A stretch of DNA of 64,000 nt from Cymodocea nodosa. Lineage: Eukaryota; Streptophyta; Magnoliopsida; Alismatales; Cymodoceaceae. Position 1 is the stretch's first letter; each line of letters opens with the position of its first letter. The notes below the pieces were generated by a model, which saw only the letters and a list, made by a program, of their open reading frames with translations, searched no databases and was not told where the DNA came from. The DNA lies in contig CM072345.1 of assembly GCA_036874045.1 (NCBI GenBank), positions 13,291,001-13,355,000 on the forward strand, read 5' to 3'. Below are positions 10,265 to 20,700 of the stretch, piece after piece. A program made the translations under genes and the position numbers.

Positions 10265-12915
10265 TCATGTGTTCAGGGACCAGTCAAAGTCCAGATATAC
10301 CGTATTTACGGGGCTTCCATCGCTCAAAAGATGCGTCAAAAGGCCTGCCTTGGTTGCATCCAAGAAATCGACGATCCACACGAGGATTTCTTTATCCGGC
10401 ACGAAATCAACGCCATACCTGCAGTGAGAATGAGGAATTTCCATTACGCCAGAATAAGGTGAAGTGGTGACCTTGAGATAGATGTTCTGAATCTGATCAT
10501 CTGACGTGCTTATGCTTTTTTAAAGTTTTTACCGCTTGATTATACTGGTAAGATACACCGTCCTCTTTTCCAAATCAACCTGCACGGCACCTGCTTGAAA
10601 GAATTCCCTTGTGACCTGCCGCAGTTCGATTTCTATCCCTTCGGCGGAGAAGAACCGCACACCGGGGCTTGACCGTGCTCCGTCGCATAGTCCAAAATGA
10701 ATCAAAGGGTTCACTCTCGGAAGTACCAACTAAGAAATATGGATGGACGTCGATCGATTAAGGTTTAGAATTAATCCAGAAGAAAAGGCAAGCAAGAGTG
10801 ACGAACGCCTACCTCCAAGCGCCTGTCTCTGGAACCGAAAGGTTTCGCAAAAGAATACGGCTGCCGTCGGTTTGATCTGAGAATTCCATTCTTAATGGCG
10901 GAGAGGGAGTAAGAATACCCACCGATGATGTAGCAGAAATCGTTGAAGAAGAATCTCCTGTCGATGTCTCCTCCCTGCCTCCCTATGCTTATGACGGCGT
11001 GGATGACCATGGCATTGTAGAGGTTCATGAAGAAGGCCTGCTTCTCTTCAGTTGACAGGGAGAAGACATCAATGCGTTGCAGGTCCCGAACGAGATTCAC
11101 GTATCTGATAGCATAAGTATGTGGTAAGGGTCGTTTGTACATCTACGCTCGTCGATTTTGACACGATGATTTGATCGATCGGTTCAGCACTTCACCTTCT
11201 GAACTCTTCGCTAACGCCGATCCGGTGGTAGTCGAGGTGCCGCCGGTCGTCAGACGCGTAGGCTTCGAGTACGGCGAACATTAGCTTGGTCAGCCGCTGT
11301 CCGACGACGACCGCGGGTTTGGGCTCGTTGTCGTTGACGGAAACCCTAAAATTGAAGCATCTGAAAATCATCGGATCGTGCTCCAGGAACCGGTAGAGCT
11401 GGTTCCCGTCCTCGAAGTCGTTCTCCCTGCGGCGTGAATTCCCAAATCAACCACGGTTGCGATGCTCCTCGTGGCAAGAAGAAGACGAACATGTGAAGGC
11501 GAAAATGGAGGTCGACCAGTCGGAATAACGTCACTCACCGGTAGACGTGGTGTATGAAGTGCTTCCTCGCCAGCTCTTTCCCAACCTGCACCGCCTGGAG
11601 CAAGATGATGCGCAATTAATATTACATGTTTTAAACTAAACTACAATTAAAATTGACACAACCCTTCTCTCAATATTAAGCGCCGTGTCAACTAATTAAT
11701 TAGTCAATGTCGTGTGATTAGATACTATTCATTAAATTTAGAGTTCCATTAATACCCACAACTTTTATAAATTAAAAGAAATCGCTGTCTCATGACTCCT
11801 CCCATCGCCATGCTTCATGCTTGACCAAAATCTAAAATCCAACGGATAGGATCATCTAACGAACTCACATCCTACGGCCGCCACTAACACGAAAAAGAAT
11901 AGAGGAAAGCTCAAAGCCGGTGCAACGGTAGGTAGTACTGGCTTACATTTCTCCGGCCACAGTCGAGGTGGTCGATGACGGCCTCAACCAAATCGGCACC
12001 GGTGAAGCAGTTCTTCACCAGCTTCATCTTCGTGATCCAGTCCTGGATCGGCAGCCTCTGCCTCAGAAACCTCATCACCGCCAACAACTCGTCCGCCTGT
12101 CTTTCCTTCTCACCATCGTCATCGAACCCGTACACCGGAACCCTTGGCGCCGTGTCGGGGCACTTCCCGCCGGCCATCCCCCTCAGCCTCTTTTCCAGCT
12201 CCCCGCTGTTCCGCAGTGAGTTGAACGCCATCAGCCCCCCGAGCAGGTTGTCGTTGAAGAATATCTGCGGCACCGAGGTGCTCCCCCCAGTCCTCTCCGC
12301 TAGCTCCCTCTCCCTCTCCGGGAAAACGTCGACGTTGATCTCGACGTACTTCAGCCCCTTCTCCCGGAAGAAGGTCCTCACGGCCGAGCAGTCCCTGGAG
12401 TTCGACCGTGAGAAGAAACTAATCCTTCCCTTCAATTCCGAACAAAGTTCGATGCCCTCCTCGTTCTTTGTTCCGTTTTCGTCTTTCTTTTTTTCCACGA
12501 TAACCTTAACGCCGGAGAGATGGAACTCGGTGACGGCGGAGGAAGGTGGAGTTCGAGATGAGGACGAGGGCGACTGCTTCATGAAGGAGATCCTCTTCGC
12601 CAGGGCCGTTCTCTTCTGGCGGAGGAACATCCCAATAGAGGACTCCTCCGACGAGTTCTGCGACAAAGACCTGCCGATACTGGGCTTGTGATAGTCCTCC
12701 CCGCAGTTGGACCTGGACTTCAACAGGAGACCTGGCGGGGTGTCGGGCTTCGGTAGGTGAGACGACGGAGAGAGAACCTTCTCCTTCTCCTTCTCCTTCT
12801 CCTTTTCCTTTTCATCCAACTCCTCTCTGACCTTATGGTCGAGGACTCCGTCCGTGACCTTGTGGTTGACATCCGAGTCGTTGGAGCGGCGTTGGCGTTC
12901 GTCGTCGGAGAACAT
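10265..12915 (-). CDS. Glutaredoxin-DEP-DUF547 domain protein
   Basis: Six exons (11947-12915, 11539-11594, 11196-11426, 10813-11104, 10533-10729, 10265-10418) splice to 632 residues. After a disordered N-terminus with a Lys-Glu repeat comes a glutaredoxin-like domain (about 165-265), with a cis-proline motif TSVPQIFF and a GG loop NLLGG. A DEP domain (about 280-365, from PIQDWITKM) and a DUF547 domain (about 400-540, with EKQAFFMNLYNAMVIHAVIS) follow, and the protein ends in DWSLNT. This domain order matches the plant family that includes At4g08550; its biochemical role is not settled. The active-site position reads NSRDC, with Ser173 where the first Cys is expected and Cys176 kept. The start is ATG at 12915; the frame stays open upstream to 13044 but only from a TTG codon. 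Confidence 0.9.
12778..12816 (-). repeat. Hexanucleotide-like repeat encoding Lys-Glu dipeptides
   Basis: Repeated CTTCTC/CTTTTC units inside the first exon of the glutaredoxin-DEP-DUF547 gene encode an alternating Lys-Glu run near the N-terminus. It is an in-frame microsatellite in a disordered part of the protein. Confidence 0.8.
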
Positions 12916-14878
12916 GGTGCAGGAGGAAACGGAGGGAGAGGAGGAGGAAAAGGTCAACAAACGCCGGGGGGGGGGGAGGGGAACGAGTGACCAGGATGGA
13001 CTTGTGATAGGGAGGGGTATTAATGGAAGGACTGAAAAGTTCAAAATCTTCGGAACGGGTGGTGTCGACAGCGGCGATGGACATCGGGCCTGTTATGTGA
13101 GGGGGGAGAGTACGAAATTACGATATTGTACTCATGATACGGATGGTTGGGACGGAGGATGTTGACTTTCTTTCATGTGGTCCACTTATTAATATTTGGA
13201 ATTATTTTTTCTCACCGCCACGTGGACGCTTCTTCGGCCTTTGGATCCGGGGGTATTTGAATTTTCACTTTTTTCTTAGTATAGATATTCGAAATGCAAA
13301 GTATTGATAATATTTTCAATCAATTATAATATTGTCATTAATCAAAAGCAGTATTCCTATTAAAATTTGAATCTCGATGAATACAAAAATCACTAGCATT
13401 GTCAAAAAAAAAAAAAAAAAAACTGATAAAATTTTTATTAAAAAGATTTATCATCATAAATTTTTTTTTTGTCTATAATAGAATCTAAGCTCTTCATCTT
13501 TATGAATCTGGTCTTGTACCGGAGAATAAAAGACTAGATGCATCATCTGCCGTGGCTTAAGTGGTACAAGTTCAAATAATCATAATATGTGAAAACGTCG
13601 ATTGCATTTACTGATTACTACAAGATTACATCGTGACATCATACACATCGATCAAAGAAGTTGACGTGAGTTTTTGACTGCATGGTTCAATTAAGCTCCG
13701 TCCTAAATGAATTGAGTTCATGGGTGGATTAGTTTCCTACCCATAAACCATGTGCTCCAGTCCAAGATCACCACCATTCAAATTCCATGGTCGATGACAC
13801 GGAGATGATGTGTGCGACCAACCTGATTTCCTACAATGCCCAAGGGCCTTTTGTTGTGTTCTCTGATCTGGCTATCCATCATCACGTGTAGTTTTATAAA
13901 TATGAAGTAATTCCTACTACACGTACCTTAGAATCGATGATAACGTCCAAACTACTTGTCTAGCTTAAGCATCAAAGAGATTTTAGTTGTTCATTTGGTT
14001 TCGAAACTTTCTTTCTATTCTTTAATAATGAAGTGGTCCACTTCTAATTTCAACAGATTCAGTCACACATCAAGTTGGAGCATGCAAGTTGAACCGGCTT
14101 TCTTGATAAGAGGAAGATTGGTTGACATAGCTTGTGAAAACTTATTTAACAACTAACTAAGATTAAAAGAAGGATCGTGAGATTGTATGTAAATAATTTT
14201 AATTCTCATAATCTGAAACAAATATTTTCGATGCGATGGGTTTCGTGAAGATCCAGCGAGATTGGGCCACAAGATTTCTGATCACAACAATTAAGTTTTC
14301 AGTTAATTATGAAATCGTTGTGCACATTGAGACCTTTTTCCACGAAATACTTGAGTATATTCTCATCCAAACGTGATTCTTGGTGGATGTAAATAATATC
14401 TCAAACACAATTTAAGTAGACAATATGCAAATGCAGACTTGACCTCAAGTTTAAAGACATTAACAAAGAACAATATAAAGACCATCTAGAGAAGCTTGTA
14501 GATAATGTGAGGGAACTAACAGACGAGGCATACAAGTTGAAGGATGATCGTTTAAGATATTGTGACCAACGATCTTGCTCAGCTTTCCCACACGATTAAC
14601 GCAGTTGAAGGCTGAAGATTAACTTTCACCAATATCGCCTTACTATTCGATGATGGTCTAGTTCTAGCACTCTTTTGGACAAAATCTTAACCATGGTGAA
14701 GGCAAACCCTTCAAATTCAGCAAACATAATCCAAATGCAAAATCAGTGAGTCCAAATGAAGGATATCAAACTAGCATTAGCCCGCTCAGTACATCACATA
14801 GAATGAAAACAGATGTCAAACACAAGATAGAAAAAGGAAAACATCGGAAAGATTCCTTAATAATACCTCTTTACACAC
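12916..14878. other. Intergenic spacer, no gene recognised
   Basis: The part nearest 12916 is the GC-rich upstream region of the glutaredoxin-DEP-DUF547 gene, with a run of G at about 12967-12976. From 13200 to about 14850 the DNA is AT-rich with a poly-A run near 13407-13425. No open frame resembles a known protein. The last bases before 14879 should be the 3' untranslated region of BTF3. Confidence 0.55.
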
Positions 14879-17800
14879 TCAAGTCAATTTCTCTTCTTTG
14901 CCTTCTTTCTGTTCAGCCGCAGCAGCTTCAAATGTCTCGCCAGGAACAAGCTCAGGGACGTCATCATCATCCTCTTCGTTAGTGGCTTCCCCTGCATTGG
15001 GGCCCTGCTTCTGAAATTGTTCGGCAAGCTTCTTCAAGTTTTCAAGGTTATCAGACCCTGGAAAAAAGGAGATACCCAGTGGTCAGAAATATGGATTAAA
15101 ACCAAGGAGAATTTCTCGTTTTCCCAACATAAATAATAAAATAAGCACAGTTAAGAAATTTAATAACAATGACAGCCAAATGAAAATTTTAATTGATACT
15201 AATTATTAATATAACTAATAATTACTATAAGTAGTAAATATTAATTATCATTGATATTTAATAATAACAATAGTAAATAGTGATAAAGATGATCATTTAT
15301 TAAAATTATATTTATAATTATTAAGAAAGATAATATGATTATACTATATAATATTATAACATTGTTTTAGTAAAAATATTAATAATTAATAGTTATTGTT
15401 TATTGTAAATGTTATCAATGATTCTTACTAATCATTACAAAATTAATATTAGCATCAATAATATTTGATACTATAGTTATTAATAATTAATTTTATTAAT
15501 TTTTTGATAATAATATCTAATATTAAAATGGTAGTTATTAATTTATCAATTCTTAATAATATTATTAGTTATCAACAACTATTATTTAACAATTTTACCT
15601 ATGTTAATATTAGTAAAAGCAAGCAACCTAGAACGTCTTGATTTTAAAGCCTAACTGTCAAAAATAACTAGAGCTAGTCCCTTACTACTCAAGACTAAGG
15701 GTCCGTTAGTACACAACAGAAAGTTTAAAAAGAAATGAAATGGAAAGTTCAAGTGAAAAAAAAATGAAAAGTTTAGATGGAGAGGTTAATACACAATAGA
15801 AAGTTCAGATGAAAAGTCAGAATTTCCTAAGAGTTAGTGCAAGACAAAATGTTCAGAATTTATAATATACTACCAAAAATAGACTGTTTGATATATCATT
15901 CTTAATTTTGAAATTTCAAAAGTAAAATGATATTAATGAAATAAAAAGTACATTTAATAGATTGTTCTAACTTCATTCATTTCATTTTTATTTTTATTTT
16001 ATTTACTTTCATTTATGATTATTTTCTTTTCTTTTCTTCCTTTTTTTTTTTTTCTAATCTCATTAATTTTTTTCTTTCTTACTCACACGCCTCCTCTTCT
16101 TCACTGTTTTATTTTTTTATTTTTCCCTTTCTTCTTTGTTTGACCTTTTTTCTTCCTTTTTCGATTTCACCCCTTTCTTTCACATCTTGCCTTCTTCTCC
16201 ACGTTTAACAACTTCCATCAAGTGATCCAACGCAACTTCTTCTTGGTGGCAAACAAGAGGAGGTGAGCATGGGGAGCCATCTTGGCTCTTCCAATGGAGA
16301 TGAAATCGAACGCACCACTACTGGCAACAACTTTGAAGGGGAGCTCGTAGAACCCATTAACTATAGTGTTGTTCAAGCATTTTGGGGTAGTAACAACAAT
16401 TGTCTTTCATCAAGAGAGGAACCCACTGGTGGTGACAACTTTGAAGTGTTGAAGGATTTTTTTTTTTCTTTCCCCCTTCATGTATGGGTGTGACAAGTTG
16501 GAAACTAGAAACCACCAACTTCTGGATGTTCGAAGATGGCACAACGAGTTGGTGCAATGGGCTAGCGATGAGAATAAGGGTGGCTAGATCAAAGGAGATT
16601 CCTTGATAGTTGGCAAATGGGGCTTCACCTTGTGATGAGCGACAATGTGTAGATGGAATTCTTCGCAAGTCGAGAACAGAGGTGACAATTTTTGGAGTTC
16701 TCCTAAGCTTTGGAAGGAGTTGGGGTCTAGAAGCTTGGAAGGTGTTTCCAGAAATTTGGGAGTCGACAAGGGTGTCAATTGGGAGGATGTTCGGAGAGGG
16801 CTTTGATTGAGAGGATGTTCAAAGAGCTATGTTCAAGCGAGATGAAGGAAAACATGATTTCAAAAGCCTCGACCAGGGAAAGGTTCCAACGGAAAGGAAT
16901 TTTGACCTTTTTATATCAACGAAAAGATTAACATTCCCTTCTGTTGATTCCATCCTCCACTAACGCTTATGACATCAAAATTTAAAGACTTTCCTTTCCA
17001 TCCCTTAAATTCTGATGTGCACCAAGCCCACCTAAGTCTTTATACTTTCATTACCTTCATTGTAGTTTGCTAACATACATTTTCAAGTGACTTTGCAATG
17101 ACCCTTGCTAGGTAAATTTGAAGGCAAGGGTTATATATATTAGGTGTGTGTGTGGGGGGGGGTTTGTAGCTGACTTGCTGGTGATCCTCTTTTCAGAGCC
17201 TCACAAGTGAGAGAAGCCCACTAGTTCAAGGGTTACATTTAAGTCTAGTACCTCAAGTCATTGTACCTTGAACAGTTAGACCAAGGTAATGTTTAGTTTA
17301 AAATCCCACCGATTGGTAGCTTCCTCATAATGGAGAAACTATAGGCATGGAATATCACATCTGAAAATGTGTGCTACTGCACACCTTTCCAACTAGTTCA
17401 TCAAAGGTGTGAAGATGATTAGCATAGCACCAAAGGAAATACTAATAAGAAATATTAATATTGATATTAGTCTAAGGATAATAAAAATTAATAACATAAA
17501 TATTATTATAAATGGTATTAACAATACTAAGACTTTTAGCTGACTTATATATGCAAAATTAATATTCAGAAAATATTAATGCTATATTTTGAAGCCAATA
17601 TTTCAGAATATAGAGTGAAGTACATATACATGGATGTGTGTGAACTGTCACTCAACAAGCACTATAAAGCAACCAAACATCCGTCAAGATGAAGGCAATT
17701 CAACTGGTGTTCTAATAGAATTTCCATCCCAGCCAGCTATGATCCTAGAGCAACATGCACTCTATCAAACCTAATAAAACTAATTGTTTGTATTAATTTC

Positions 17801-19508
17801 CGGGAAAATCCTATGGACTACTTGGAATAAGAGGGTATAGGCAGTTAAGTTGAATTTATATGGAATTATTTTTTATCCACCTTAAAAGTGTTTCCATATA
17901 CCAATTTAAGAGGATGTGCAATCTAAACGATATAAACATCAATACTAGGTGATGTCCATTTAAGTCCCGAATCTCATAATCCACTGATGCAACATAACCT
18001 CAAACTTCTTAGTGATCTATTAAGTACATGGAATTGATGGATAGAGGACATCAATCTATGAATAAAGGGAATTGATAGATAGAGGACTAGACCAATTGTA
18101 CATCCCCAAGCCTCTTCCAACGAATAAAATATGGGCCAGTCAACTGTAATTCTGTATTAGTCAAGTATTCCAATAGCCATAATCAAAGGATTCCGTTTAA
18201 GGCAACTAAACCATACAACTCAACAATGGATCATAAGCTCCTTTACCGTGCCTTTCTTTTACAAAGAAGCTATCTCCAATATTTATGCACAAAATAACTA
18301 GCACTTTTACATATACTCCTGAACTAACATATAGGTTTAAAATAAATGCCAAACAGAATAATACGAACCATAAGATGAGGTAAATAAAAAAGCAATAATA
18401 AATATAGAAAAGAGGTGTACCAAGTTGGCTGATGATCCCAGGTAGTAAATCCTGAAGTTCTGTAAGAAGATACAAATATTTCAGGCACCGATAAAATTCA
18501 CATGATCAAATACATGTCAAACTTAAGCTCGTAAAGAAACCTTTCTGAATGAACAGAGAGTTTAGTTTCACTAAAACAAATTAAAATTTCAATATAAGTT
18601 CATAAATAAGGTTGCTCCGCTGTGAACACTGGGGCAATGGTAAGGCTACTTCATTTTGACTTGAAGGACATGGATTTGAGTCCTAAAAAACAGCCTTTTC
18701 ACTTATGGAGGTAAGATTGCAAACAATTAGACCCTCTAGAACCCACATTGAAGAGAGCCTTGTGTATCAGATTTATCCTTTTTACAAGTACATAAATAAA
18801 TAGATCTGGAATACTTGTGTAGGGAATGAAACATTATTTTATTATCAAAAATGATATTTCATAAATGACATGGAATTTGCAATATAACAAAATAAAGTCT
18901 GAGAACATACTTTTGGTTTGAGGAGAACCACTAACAACCCAAGTATTGGCAGGAAGAGAGGCTTGCACTGAACCAAAAAAAAAAGTTGGCTGTTATACAA
19001 CAAAGGATCAGCAACTTTAGGAAACGGGTACAAGCAGATTTGGCATGCATTACCTTTGGGGTTGGTAAACTGGATAACTATGTCATCCTTGAATATATTA
19101 ACCTCCTCTATGGCTGGGATTGCATTTACCCCTATTCTTTTTAGTGTGCTCTGAAGTCTCTTGTCATCTGTTGTTGTAGTCTTGTGGACAGCCTTCTTCT
19201 TTCTGGTTGTCAGACATGGTATGAAAACATTCAAGTATCATACTAGGGATACAGAGTTAATGACTTGAATGTTTTCTTCAAATAAGGCAATGAAACCCCT
19301 TAAAAAAAGATAAATACATAAAGCCTGGAGGACCAAACAAAGATTTTGAGGCCCTCAAAAGAACCAAACAAAGTTCACCAAAATATAGACCAAAGAATAG
19401 TATGCTTACGATGTAGAAACAACCAATATAAACAACAAACCTGCGCATGCTTCCTTTGCCACCAGTGCGAACGACACCTGCCATCTTCATGAGCTTCTCC
19501 CGGTTCAT
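14879..19508 (-). CDS. BTF3: Nascent polypeptide-associated complex subunit beta (BTF3)
   Basis: Five coding exons (19441-19508, 19054-19202, 18911-18967, 18421-18459, 14879-15057) give 163 residues, close to the roughly 165 of Arabidopsis BTF3. The N-terminus [20 protein letters not shown], the basic ribosome-binding stretch RRKKKAVHK, the NAC domain (about 38-100, with [19 protein letters not shown]) and the acidic C-terminus are all in place. The protein pairs with NAC alpha at the ribosome exit tunnel, shields nascent chains and affects their targeting. A noncoding 5' exon probably ends at about 20504, with a GTGAGA donor on the minus strand. The last intron is unusually long (15058-18420, 3.36 kb) and holds AT-rich repeats and a candidate transposon. 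The 3'-to-5' order of exons agrees with transcription from near 20.6 kb. Confidence 0.96.
15699..17029. mobile_element. Possible DNA transposon or MITE-like insertion in BTF3 intron
   Basis: The left edge starts GGGTCCGTTAGTACACAACA. The right edge, read on the minus strand, starts GGGCTTGGTGCACATCAGAA. The two are imperfect inverted copies, as expected for terminal inverted repeats. Inside are pyrimidine-rich tracts and short, unrecognised frames. No convincing target-site duplication was found, so the limits and class are uncertain. Confidence 0.35.
18610..18790 (+). mobile_element. SINE, Au-like, with target-site duplication
   Basis: The element sits in the BTF3 intron between coding exons 3 and 4. 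It has a pol III B-box-like GGATTTGAGTCC followed by an AAACAGCC-type segment, then a GGTAAGATTGC and GACCCT region. This is the layout I associate with plant Au SINEs. It is flanked on both sides by the 9-bp direct repeat CATAAATAA (18601-18609 and 18791-18799), a target-site duplication. The copy is diverged from the expected consensus. Confidence 0.7.
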
Positions 19509-20620
19509 CTGTGTACGATATTAACAAATAAATTCTCTCTGAAAATGAGTAAATCAACAGAAACGTTGAACTAAAAGAAATACAGTATTTCAAAGATATC
19601 ACAACGAGTCATTAAGACTGATACGCTAACTTCAGAACAATACAACTCTCTGAACATCTTGGCCAAAAAATTATACAGCAAACAGGCTAGATGCTGCATG
19701 TGAGTTGCTCCTGCTGCTGGATTATAAGACAAGCATTTTTCCTAATGAATGATCAATTTTTCATGATTTTGAATTTCCCTACTGGTTGGCATTTAGCTTG
19801 AAAGAATAGTAGCATTAAACAATAAACATGGCTTCTCCCTAAAACAAATAGTATAGGAAATGATTAAATCAAAAGAGGAGGAAAACATGCAACATCTGTA
19901 AGGCCCAATTCATCTATCATAAATCGACTGTGATGTTTAACACATTCAATCGTTGTAAAAAAAAAAATTTCTACCCATGCTAAATTACAGCACCATCTTC
20001 CTTTACATCCAAGTTGCTACGATAGAAATCAGTAAAACATAAACCCGTACAAGCTAATGGCAACTAGTAAGTTAATTCACGTCCAACAATCAACACCACT
20101 TTATCCATCACAGCTTATTTCTCAATCCAGAAATAAATAAATAAAACAAACAAACAAAGAAAATTTGATAAAAAGTCCCATAATCCTCCACAAACCCTCG
20201 TGATTCACGACTCTTCCACACAACGACACTAAACCCTTTCCCTATCTACTTTACTTAACACCACGAAACCAACAGAATCTTCCAGGTCAACCGTTCCTTC
20301 GGCTTGCATCTAATAATAAACCCACGGCCACCACTAAAAAAAGGAAACAATAATTAATTAATGCCACTCATCATCCTTGCCAACAGCACTAGATCTAGAG
20401 CAGCGAAATCGGACTCCCCAAAGAAGTACTCGAACAAGAGGGAGAGGAAGGGAAAACCACAAGCTGCAAGGAGGAGCAGCGAAACTCCAGATCGAAATCT
20501 CACCTTTTAGCCGTTCGCAGCGGAAGAAGAGTTCGGGATGACGGTTGAGTGGAGGGTGGGAGCGTAGAAGAAGCCCGGTCCGTGCGGGAAGTCTCCCTCC
20601 TGCCAGTCCGCTGCCTGTGG

Positions 20621-20630
20621 ATTAGGGTTT
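20621..20630 (-). promoter_or_regulatory. Telo-box in the BTF3 upstream region
   Basis: On the minus strand this reads AAACCCTAAT, an interstitial telomere-like box. About 65 bases further upstream, at 20691-20698, is GGGCCCAT, a site II type (TGGGCC) element. The pair is typical of plant promoters for ribosomal-protein and other translation-related genes, which suits BTF3. Confidence 0.6.
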
Positions 20631-20700
20631 GTCCATCTTGCCGCCCGGTACGTGGACCCATCGGCCGGTTGACATCCAACCGTCCATTGGATGGGCCCTT

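Noticed and set aside
12916-13044. N-terminal extension of the glutaredoxin-DEP-DUF547 protein
   Set aside because: The extension would start at TTG; the first ATG in frame is at 12915.
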